A stretch of DNA of 7,068 nt, from positions 1-7,068 of the forward strand of contig CAJKNS010000124.1 of assembly GCA_905201305.1 (NCBI GenBank). Direction: 5' to 3'. Positions 1-4,670 of the stretch are shown here, piece after piece. The stretch's first letter is position 1. Every line of letters begins with the position of its first letter. Source of the stretch: an uncultured Eubacteriales bacterium. Lineage in GTDB: Bacteria; Bacillota; Clostridia; Oscillospirales; Oscillospiraceae. The notes below the pieces were generated by a model. It searched no databases and was not told the origin of the DNA. It worked only from the letters and a program-made list of their open reading frames with translations. The translations under genes were made by a program, and so were the position numbers.

Positions 1-272
1 TGGTGCTGGGCTGCACCCACTATCCGCTGCTGGGGGACGTGATCGGCGCGTTTATGGGTCCTGAGGTGACCCTGGTGAACTCCGGCAAGGAAGCGGCATG
101 CCAGCTGGCAGAGACGCTGAAACGGGCGGATATGCTCTCAGGAGCGACCTCCGGAGGCACGTATAAATACTACGTCAGCGATACCACCGAGGGCTTTTCT
201 CAGATGGCTTCGGCATTTTTGGAAAAGCCGGTGGAAGAGCTGGTGGGGAAAATTGATATTGAAAGGTACTAA
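1..272 (+). CDS. murI: Glutamate racemase, C-terminal part (5' end outside window)
   Basis: Racemises L-glutamate to D-glutamate for peptidoglycan stem peptides; a cytosolic, cofactor-independent enzyme. The reading frame is open from the window edge (first full codon at base 3) and 89 residues are visible. The piece opens with VLGCTHYPLL, the signature around the second catalytic cysteine of the Asp/Glu racemase family, followed by the NSG segment (VNSGKEAA) and a typical tail with DTTEGFSQMASAFL. The first catalytic cysteine and the N-terminal lobe lie upstream and cannot be checked. The GTG at base 3 is an internal valine, not a start. The stop TAA (270-272) is 3 bases before the next gene, so the two are almost certainly co-transcribed and translationally coupled. 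Aspartate racemase is the main alternative, but the GCTHYPLL context and tail favour MurI/RacE. Confidence 0.93.
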   Translation, partial: VLGCTHYPLLGDVIGAFMGPEVTLVNSGKEAACQLAETLKRADMLSGATSGGTYKYYVSDTTEGFSQMASAFLEKPVEELVGKIDIERY

Positions 273-275
273 GCT

Positions 276-716
276 ATGACACATCCGGTTATCATCTCAG
301 TGGAGGGAACCCAGCGCTTTGTGGGCGAGGAGTCCCAGACCGTTCAGGTGGTTACAGAGGGCACCATGAAAACAGAGGGCGACACCGTCTACCTTTCCTA
401 TGAGGAGTCGGAGGTCACCGGTATGGAGGGCACCACCACCACCTTTACCGTCAAGGGCGAGCGGGTAGAGCTGGTTCGCACCGGTGCGGTGCAATCTAAA
501 ATGGTTTTTGAAAAGGGAAAGAAGGACGTCTCCCTCTACAACGTGGGGTTTGGCGCATTGACCATCGGCGTCAAAGCCCGGCGGCTGAAAAATGAACTGG
601 GACCCACCGGCGGACATCTGGAAATTTCCTATGGCATCGAAATTGGCGAGGATGTCAAGGGTCTGAACTCCTTTGTCATCGATGTCCGGCAGCAGGAAAA
701 TGCCCTGCCCCAGTAA
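276..716 (+). CDS. DUF1934 (YwiB-like) beta-barrel protein
   Basis: A 146-residue protein of the DUF1934 family, recognised from its overall pattern: an N-terminal ISVEGTQ strand, an acidic middle with LSYEES, a FTVKGERVELVRTGAVQSKMVFEKG stretch split over several strands, and a C-terminal GGHLEISYGIEI segment. Family members are predicted small calycin-like beta barrels of about 140-150 residues, so the gene is full length. No signal peptide or membrane segment is seen, so it is probably cytosolic. The biochemical role is unknown. It starts 3 bases after the murI stop, with a modest GAAAGG ribosome-binding site inside the end of murI. YwiB-like genes often sit next to argS in Firmicutes, but no argS follows here. 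The stop codon lies inside an 11-bp tandem duplication. Confidence 0.85.
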   Translation: MTHPVIISVEGTQRFVGEESQTVQVVTEGTMKTEGDTVYLSYEESEVTGMEGTTTTFTVKGERVELVRTGAVQSKMVFEKGKKDVSLYNVGFGALTIGVKARRLKNELGPTGGHLEISYGIEIGEDVKGLNSFVIDVRQQENALPQ

Positions 717-733
717 AAGCAGAGTAAAAGCAG
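712..733 (+). repeat. Exact 11-bp tandem duplication over a stop codon
   Basis: AGTAAAAGCAG occurs twice back to back (712-722 and 723-733). The first copy contains the TAA stop of the DUF1934 gene. It is probably a replication-slippage duplication at the gene end. It does not change the protein, because the first copy already terminates translation. Confidence 0.7.
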
Positions 734-740
734 ATGCGAA

Positions 741-957
741 GGGAGCTTCGGGAATCTGAAGTTCCCGGAGACTGTCAAAGAACTACGTAAAATGCCAAGT
801 GACTGAGCAGCAGGGGGAAGAGTGAAGGGGGGGTAAGACCCGCCCTTCGCGTTCAATCAAACGGATTTTTGAACTTTACGAGTTCAAAACTCCGCAGCTC
901 AGCGGGGAAAAAGATTTTTTTGACACGCTGAGGGAGCTTTGGGAATCCGAAGCTCCC
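741..957. repeat. Structured intergenic element bounded by two near-identical palindromes
   Basis: This covers nearly all of the gene-free stretch between the DUF1934 gene and spmB. A 26-base palindrome at 741-766 recurs at 932-957 with only three differences (23/26), all C/T transitions that keep pairing as G-C or G-T. Read as inverted ends, similarity extends inward to a shared TGTCAAA / TTTGACA pair near 773 and 919, giving about 30/43 matches. Between the ends are more hairpins: 824-833 with 839-848 (GAAGGGGGGG / CCCGCCCTTC, one mismatch), 867-874 with 882-889 (TTTTGAAC / GTTCAAAA) and 892-895 with 902-905. No convincing ORF is present. It fits a non-autonomous mobile element or a dispersed intergenic repeat; no target-site duplication is evident. 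A structured non-coding RNA is the alternative. Confidence 0.5.
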
Positions 958-964
958 GTTTTCT
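932..964 (+). terminator. Rho-independent terminator for the murI-DUF1934 unit
   Basis: GGGAGCTTTGG and CCGAAGCTCCC form an 11-bp stem (one G-T pair) around a GAAT tetraloop at 932-957, followed by GTTTTCT. The T-tract lies only on the + side, so it should stop transcripts arriving from murI/DUF1934. Just before it on + is a run TTTTTTT at about 916-922. The tail overlaps the stop codon of the convergent spmB gene (963-965). The sister palindrome at 741-766 has no T-tract and is not called a terminator. Confidence 0.6.
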
Positions 965-1481
965 ATGCCGGGAAAAAGAGCCGGGTGAACAGCGCGGCAC
1001 AGAGAAAGCCGGTGAGATCGGCAATGAGGGCGGCGGGAACGGCATAGCGGGTGCTGCGGAGTTTAGCAGCGCCGAAATAGACGGTGATGGTATAAAACGT
1101 GGTTTCCGTGGAGCCCAGCATCACGGCGGCAGTTCTTCCAATCTGCGAATCCACGCCGTATTGGGTCATCAGCTCTGCCCCCACAGCCAGGGCTGCACTG
1201 CCGCTGAACGGGCGCACCAGCATCAGCGGCAAAACCTCCGGCGGCAGCTTGATGACGCGGCATACCGGCGACAGCAGCCTGTCAAGCAGATCAAAGGCGC
1301 CGCTGGCACGGAGCATCCCAATGGCGCACAGCAGAATCACCAGAGACGGGACAATGGTTTTCAGAAGCGAAAGCCCCTGCAATGCGCCGTCGGTCAGCGC
1401 TTCATAGACGTTTTCCCGGCGATAGAGCCCGGCAGCTGCGCACAGCAGCAGAATCCCGGGAATCAGCAGATCGGCAGTCAT
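963..1481 (-). CDS. spmB: Spore maturation protein B
   Basis: A 172-residue membrane protein of the SpmB / nucleoside-recognition (Gate) family. In B. subtilis, SpmA and SpmB are needed for proper spore core dehydration and heat resistance; the transported or sensed molecule is unknown. Visible signatures are RPFSGSAALAVGAELM (from residue 90) and GSTETTFYTITVYFGA (123-138), both characteristic of SpmB. Hydrophobic segments lie at about 5-20, 42-57, 118-138 and 146-170. The start is ATG at 1481, overlapping the spmA stop as ATGA, with GGAG in the upstream gene about 11 bases away, so it is probably translated by coupling to spmA. A longer in-frame reading to 1661 is open but only runs antisense-shifted through spmA coding sequence and is rejected. 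The length matches the family. Confidence 0.93.
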   Translation of the reverse strand: MTADLLIPGILLLCAAAGLYRRENVYEALTDGALQGLSLLKTIVPSLVILLCAIGMLRASGAFDLLDRLLSPVCRVIKLPPEVLPLMLVRPFSGSAALAVGAELMTQYGVDSQIGRTAAVMLGSTETTFYTITVYFGAAKLRSTRYAVPAALIADLTGFLCAALFTRLFFPA

Positions 1482-2050
1482 TTGCAAAGTTTCTCCAGCA
1501 GCCGGCATGCCAAAAGTCCGGCAGAAACGGAACACAGAGACGTGAGCAGCACGGCGGGGAGAATGTCCAGCGGCGAGCTGCACCCCAGTCCTGTACGCAA
1601 TGCGGCGACAGTAGTGGGCAGCAGCTGGATGGAGGCGGTATTCATCACCACCAGCCGGCACTGCTCCCGGGTAGGAATTCCGGTTCCGTCATCCATGGCG
1701 CGGCAGGCAGCAATGCCCATGGGGGTGGCAGCGTTGCCAAGCCCCAAAAGGTTGGCGGTAACGTTGGCGCACAGGGCGGAGAAGCCGTCCCGATTCTCCT
1801 TTAGCTCCGGATAGAGTCGTCCCAGCAGCGGACGCAGCAGACGCCCCAGCTTGTCCCTGAGCCCCGTACGCTGCATCAGCTCCCCAACGCCGCACCAGAG
1901 ACAGAGCGGTCCGGACAGCACAAACACCGTCTCAATGGCACCTTGCGCCCCCTGGGCAGCTGCGGCAGAAACGGCGTCCAGCCGCCCAAGCACTGCGCCG
2001 GAAAGAATGGAAAACAGCACCATAATGGTCCACAGATAAGACAGCGTCAT
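1478..2050 (-). CDS. spmA: Spore maturation protein A
   Basis: A 190-residue membrane protein, partner of SpmB, that acts during sporulation in core dehydration (established for B. subtilis; molecular mechanism unknown). The diagnostic motif LLGLGNAATPMG sits at residues 101-112, with FSALCANVTAN just before it. Hydrophobic segments occur at about 5-22, 40-56 and 162-184, plus a weaker one near 135-152. The ATG at 2050 is chosen because it follows an excellent ribosome-binding site (AAAGGAGG, 6 bases upstream); an in-frame extension to 2161 has no support and would run into the divergent control region. First gene of a two-gene unit with spmB (4-base overlap). It is divergent from abrB with 182 bases between starts. 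Confidence 0.95.
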   Translation of the reverse strand: MTLSYLWTIMVLFSILSGAVLGRLDAVSAAAAQGAQGAIETVFVLSGPLCLWCGVGELMQRTGLRDKLGRLLRPLLGRLYPELKENRDGFSALCANVTANLLGLGNAATPMGIAACRAMDDGTGIPTREQCRLVVMNTASIQLLPTTVAALRTGLGCSSPLDILPAVLLTSLCSVSAGLLACRLLEKLCK

Positions 2051-2140
2051 AGTATCCTCCTTTCCTGAATCATGAAAATCGTGGGGAATATTAACAATTA
2101 TTGCAGGGGAATTTGTGAAAATAACAAAAAAACGCGAAAT

Positions 2141-2163
2141 TTTTGTAGAAACTATTGACAAAA
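2141..2163. promoter_or_regulatory. Two candidate Spo0A boxes over the abrB promoter
   Basis: TTTTGTAGAA at 2141-2150 (+) matches the Spo0A box TTTTGTCRAA at 9 of 10 positions and ends 4 bases before the -35. The reverse strand of 2154-2163 reads TTTTGTCAAT, also 9 of 10, and overlaps the -35 itself. A weaker 8/10 match (ATTTGTGAAA) lies at 2111-2120. Spo0A repression of abrB is established in B. subtilis, so binding here would make sense. The second match is partly a by-product of the TTGACA consensus followed by A residues, and the whole stretch is AT-rich, so the call is tentative. Confidence 0.4.
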
Positions 2164-2183
2164 AATAGGGTGATTCCTATAAT
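2155..2183 (+). promoter_or_regulatory. Perfect consensus sigma-A promoter of abrB
   Basis: TTGACA (2155-2160) and TATAAT (2178-2183) are separated by exactly 17 bases, a full match to the vegetative sigma-A consensus. An A/T-rich stretch upstream (about 2120-2146) could act as an UP element. The predicted start is near 2190, giving a leader of about 40 bases that includes a small GAGC-ACTTG-GCTC hairpin and the AAAAGGAGA ribosome-binding site of abrB. Such strength implies high expression unless repressed. Confidence 0.88.
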
Positions 2184-2232
2184 ATCCTTACGAGCACTTG
2201 GCTCACGGTTATGGAAAAGGAGACAGTAAATT

Positions 2233-2475
2233 ATGAAATCAACCGGTATTGTAAGAAAAGTTGACGAGCTGGGACGTATTGTTCTGCCCATCGAGCTTCG
2301 CCGTACCCTGGAGATTGCAGAGCGTGATTCTCTGGAAATCTATGTTGAGGGTTCCACAATTATTCTGAAGAAGTATGAGCCTGCCTGCATCTTCTGCGGC
2401 GACGCAAAGGACGTAGTCAACTACAAGGGACGCAACATCTGCAGAACCTGCCTGGACGAAATGAAAAAGATATAA
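2233..2475 (+). CDS. abrB: AbrB-family transition-state regulator with CxxC-CxxC tail
   Basis: An 80-residue DNA-binding protein. Residues 1-48 (KSTGIVRKVDELGRIVLPIE, then RRTLEI and LEIYVEG) are the swapped-hairpin AbrB/MazE/SpoVT fold, nearly the same as the DNA-binding half of B. subtilis AbrB, a global repressor of stationary-phase and sporulation genes. The rest differs from B. subtilis AbrB: a short tail with C52, C55, C70 and C73 (CIFC and CRTC, 14 residues between pairs) that could bind zinc. The ATG has an AAAAGGAGA site about 9 bases upstream. Its position next to rsmI and a TrmN6-like gene resembles the B. subtilis abrB-yabC-yabB region, which supports the name. Probably autoregulated and Spo0A-controlled, by analogy. 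The TAA stop is also the first three bases of the repeat element that follows. SpoVT is less likely given the short length. Confidence 0.88.
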   Translation: MKSTGIVRKVDELGRIVLPIELRRTLEIAERDSLEIYVEGSTIILKKYEPACIFCGDAKDVVNYKGRNICRTCLDEMKKI

Positions 2476-2637
2476 GGCAACACCGCACAAATGTGTCGCC
2501 GGTCTTCAGCCGATTTTTTCCGCCGGGAATGCGTTATTTTTCTTGAAATACACAAAGTATTCCTGCGAAAAACTGCCTTTTTCCGACGCAAAATCTCAGG
2601 CCGAATCCTCGTTGCCAATTTATGCGGTACTGCCTAA
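2473..2637. mobile_element. MITE-like repeat, 165 bp, imperfect terminal inverted repeats
   Basis: The left end begins TAAGGCAACACCGCAC (2473) and the right end finishes GCGGTACTGCCTAA (2637). The outer 21 bases of each end are inverted copies with 16 matches. If TAA is read as a duplicated 3-bp target, the core is 2476-2634 with GGCA...TGCC termini. The first 21 bases recur exactly at 7014-7034, again at a gene end, so it is a multi-copy family. The interior is AT-rich in the middle, holds no convincing ORF or transposase, and contains small inverted pairs such as GGAAT / ATTCC. It lies between abrB and its terminator, so it is transcribed as part of the abrB 3' untranslated region. A parent transposase cannot be named from this window. 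Confidence 0.65.
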
Positions 2638-2646
2638 GCCCTACAT

Positions 2647-2683
2647 AAAAAGCCCCGCAGCCGTGCTGGCTGCGGGGCTTTTT
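2647..2683. terminator. Strong bidirectional terminator between abrB and rsmI
   Basis: A perfect 16-bp stem, AAAAAGCCCCGCAGCC (2647-2662) and its complement (2668-2683), around a GTGCT loop. The A and T runs at the two ends let it work on both strands: after abrB plus the repeat on +, and after rsmI on - (the rsmI stop is 16 bases away). Confidence 0.95.
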
Positions 2684-2698
2684 GCGTTTCATTCATGT

Positions 2699-3535
2699 TT
2701 ATTCGCTGCGGCTGGCTTGAAGCGCGGCGTCATACAGGGTGTTTCGCGGAATGCCGGCATCCTTACTGACCTGCTTTACCGCATCCTTCATGGAAAGTCC
2801 GGACTGACGAAGGGCATTCACCCGATCAATGCACTCTTCCATGGAAGGAGCAGCCTGCTCCTTGGGGGCAGTGCCGCCGACAATCAGCACATATTCCCCG
2901 CGGGGACTGTTTTCCTGATAATAGGACAGCGCCTGACCGATGGTGGTTTTCACCGCTTCCTCATGGAGCTTGGTAAGCTCCCGGCACAGACAGATGGGAC
3001 GGTCTGCACCAAACGCCTCCTGCATGTCACCCAGGGTTGTGAGCAGCTTGTGGGGGGCTTCGTAAAAGATCATGGTCCGGGTTTCCTCCAACAGGGATTG
3101 GAGATGCTCCCGCCGGGAACGCTTGTTTACCGACAAAAAGCCCTCAAAGGTGAAACGACCAGTGGGAAGCCCGGACATGGCAAGGGCGGTGATGGCGGCG
3201 CAGGGACCGGCAGTCACAGAGACACCGTTTTCCCGGCAAAGCCGCACCAGATCCTCGCCGGGATCGGAGATGGCGGGGGTTCCGGCATCGGTAACCAGGG
3301 CGCAGGATTCGCCGTTTTGCAGCCGGGAGAGAATATGGGGACCGCTTTCCTGCTTGTTGTGCTCGTGATAGCTAACAAGCTGCTTTTTCAGCCCCAGATG
3401 GTTCAGCAGCTTAATGGAAACCCGGGTGTCCTCGGCGGCAATGAAATCCGCCTGTGCCAGAGCTTCGGCAGCACGGGGGGAGATGTCGCCCAGATTCCCG
3501 ATGGGAGTGGGCACAAGAATCAGCATACCAGACAT
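2699..3535 (-). CDS. rsmI: 16S rRNA (cytidine-1402 2'-O) methyltransferase
   Basis: A 278-residue cytosolic SAM-dependent enzyme of the tetrapyrrole methylase fold. RsmI methylates the ribose of C1402 in the 16S rRNA decoding centre (established in E. coli). Visible motifs: LVPTPIGNLGDIS (7-19), AAEDTR (33-38), SYHEHNK (55-61), the SAM-binding DAGTPAISDPG (83-93), AGPCAAITALAMSGLPTGRF (109-128), and FYEAPHKLL (157-165). The last 45 residues (LSMKDAVKQVSKDAGIPRNTLY) form the helix-turn-helix-like tail common in the family. The start at 3535 is preceded by AAGGAG with 6-base spacing; the alternative Met4 would be too close. It begins 26 bases after the stop of the upstream methyltransferase gene and is the last gene of its transcript. 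Length is typical. Confidence 0.96.
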   Translation of the reverse strand: MSGMLILVPTPIGNLGDISPRAAEALAQADFIAAEDTRVSIKLLNHLGLKKQLVSYHEHNKQESGPHILSRLQNGESCALVTDAGTPAISDPGEDLVRLCRENGVSVTAGPCAAITALAMSGLPTGRFTFEGFLSVNKRSRREHLQSLLEETRTMIFYEAPHKLLTTLGDMQEAFGADRPICLCRELTKLHEEAVKTTIGQALSYYQENSPRGEYVLIVGGTAPKEQAAPSMEECIDRVNALRQSGLSMKDAVKQVSKDAGIPRNTLYDAALQASRSE

Positions 3536-3561
3536 AATGTTCTCCTTATGATGAGATGGAA

Positions 3562-4272
3562 TCAGCTTCGATGATAAATCCGGCGAAGCTCCGGGGACTC
3601 CTGTCCCGCGGGGGTGTAGAGATAGAGGTCCTGTTCCCAGCTGAGCCCAGGACTGCCGCCCCGCCGCGCTTCCACCAGAACAAGATTCACCGGCACCCCT
3701 GGGTGATGGTGGACCGGACGAAGGCGCTTTGGCTCAAAGCCCGCATTTTTCAGGGCAACAAACAGACTGCACAGCCGTTCCGGACGAAACACCAGACAAA
3801 ACCGTCCGCCCCACCGGGTTGCCCAACCGGCGGCAGCGCATAAATCCTCCAGGGTACAGGTGCCGTCCCCCCGGGCATCCTTCAGCCCATAGTCGGCGTC
3901 ATAGCCCGTTCCCACTGCAAAATAGGGGGGATTGGACACGGTCAGGTCCATGCTGCCAGCGGGAAGCAAGTCCCGATATTGCCGGAGATCGCCGGAAATC
4001 AGCTGAAATCGCGGAGACAGTCCATTGCAGGCAATGTTGGTTTCCGTAAGACGGCAGGCGTCGGGGTTCAACTCAATTCCGACAGCAGCGGCATTTGGAT
4101 GGCGGCTCAGCAGCAGCACCGGCAAAATGCCAGAGCCGGTGCCCAGGTCCAGAATCCGGGCGTTTTTCTCCACCCGGGCAAAGTCCGCCAAAAGAATGGA
4201 GTCGGTGCCCATGGGGAATACTCCCGGGGCATGGTGGAGGATGGGACCGCCGTCCCAAAGGGTTTCGGGCAT
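3562..4272 (-). CDS. TrmN6/YabB-like N6-adenine tRNA methyltransferase
   Basis: A 236-residue class I SAM methyltransferase. The SAM-binding motif is LDLGTGSG (41-48), the acidic end of the next strand is GIELNP (65-70), and the catalytic NPPY (114-117) marks amino-group methylation of adenine. The opening LWDGGPILHHAPGVFPMGTD is typical of TrmN6/YabB proteins; E. coli TrmN6 modifies A37 of tRNA1(Val). The target here is inferred. The ATG at 4272 is preferred: it has AGGAAG with 7-base spacing. A TTG at 4296 would add MPLEGRYP but has no comparable site. It precedes rsmI by 26 bases, as expected for one operon. In B. subtilis a GIY-YIG gene (yazA) lies between the two; here it is absent. Confidence 0.87.
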   Translation of the reverse strand: MPETLWDGGPILHHAPGVFPMGTDSILLADFARVEKNARILDLGTGSGILPVLLLSRHPNAAAVGIELNPDACRLTETNIACNGLSPRFQLISGDLRQYRDLLPAGSMDLTVSNPPYFAVGTGYDADYGLKDARGDGTCTLEDLCAAAGWATRWGGRFCLVFRPERLCSLFVALKNAGFEPKRLRPVHHHPGVPVNLVLVEARRGGSPGLSWEQDLYLYTPAGQESPELRRIYHRS

Positions 4273-4299
4273 AGGGTATCTTCCTTCCAGAGGCAAAGT

Positions 4300-4333
4300 A
4301 AATGGGCACCGCCATGTTTAGCGGCGCCCATTT
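4300..4333 (-). terminator. Hairpin between ferredoxin and the methyltransferase operon
   Basis: On the minus strand AAATGGGCGCCGC and GCGGTGCCCATTT form a 13-bp stem (one G-T pair) around an 8-base loop, 13 bases after the ferredoxin stop. The following tract is only ATTTACTTTG, so termination may be partial. That would give abundant short ferredoxin mRNA with some read-through into the methyltransferase genes, for which I see no clear separate promoter. Confidence 0.6.
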
Positions 4334-4346
4334 GTGGTTACGTACA

Positions 4347-4517
4347 TCAAGCCTGAGCGATTGCTTCTACAGGACAGTTGTCGGCGCAGGTGCCGCAGTC
4401 GATGCAGACATCGGCGTTGATCTCGTAATGCTCGTCGCCGGCGGAAATTGCCTCTACAGGACAGTTGCTGGCGCAAAGACCGCAGGAAATGCAGTCACCG
4501 CTAATCTGATATGCCAT
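4347..4517 (-). CDS. 2[4Fe-4S] clostridial-type ferredoxin
   Basis: A 56-residue soluble electron carrier, the length of classical clostridial ferredoxins. Two CxxCxxCxxxCP motifs are intact: C9, C12, C15, C19 and C38, C41, C44, C48, in two pseudo-symmetric halves that each contain NCPVEAI. All eight cluster ligands are present, so it should carry two low-potential [4Fe-4S] clusters serving pyruvate:ferredoxin oxidoreductase, hydrogenase or Rnf-type partners in an anaerobe (family knowledge; no partner is in the window). The ATG at 4517 has a strong GGAGGT site 7 bases upstream. A longer open frame upstream reads through the promoter and antisense of clpC and is rejected. It has its own promoter and a downstream hairpin, so it is probably a monocistronic, highly expressed gene. 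Confidence 0.95.
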   Translation of the reverse strand: MAYQISGDCISCGLCASNCPVEAISAGDEHYEINADVCIDCGTCADNCPVEAIAQA

Positions 4518-4551
4518 CTGGTACACCTCCATTTGTGGTCTGATTTCCTTC

Positions 4552-4579
4552 ATTGTAACACGGATTTCGGAAAATGCAA
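4552..4579 (-). promoter_or_regulatory. Putative sigma-A promoter of the ferredoxin gene
   Basis: On the minus strand TTGCAT (4579-4574) and TACAAT (4557-4552) are 16 bases apart, each close to the sigma-A consensus. The -10 is 34 bases upstream of the ferredoxin ATG, leaving a short leader that contains the GGAGGT ribosome-binding site. Confidence 0.65.
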
Positions 4580-4670
4580 ATCTTTTCTGGTGTGATTTTT
4601 CGCTTTTCCTGTGGCAAATGTTTGAAAGCGGCGGGAATTGGACAGGATGAAGGGGCAAGGAGGGATACGA

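Noticed and set aside
741..766. Left palindrome as an independent terminator for the DUF1934 gene
   Set aside because: The stem is good but is followed by GGAGACTG with no T-tract on + and none on -.
939..1814. Long + strand open frame (291 codons) opposite spmA and spmB
   Set aside because: It lies antisense to two clearly recognised membrane protein genes and its Gln/Arg/Ser-rich translation resembles no protein family; it is a by-product of G+C-rich coding sequence.
2060..2100. Possible sporulation sigma-E promoter for spmA on the minus strand (TTAATATT then CATGATTC)
   Set aside because: The spacer is only about 12 bases, the -10 matches weakly and the predicted start would fall at the ribosome-binding site.
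2543..3574. Long + strand open frame (343 codons) opposite rsmI
   Set aside because: It runs through the repeat, the terminator hairpin and the whole antisense of rsmI, with low-complexity Gly-rich translation and no ribosome-binding site.
4518..4670. Sigma-A promoter, CtsR or CIRCE operator for clpC on the + strand
   Set aside because: Only isolated partial matches such as TTGTAA and TGTGAT at poor spacing; no heptad direct repeat or CIRCE-type inverted repeat was seen.
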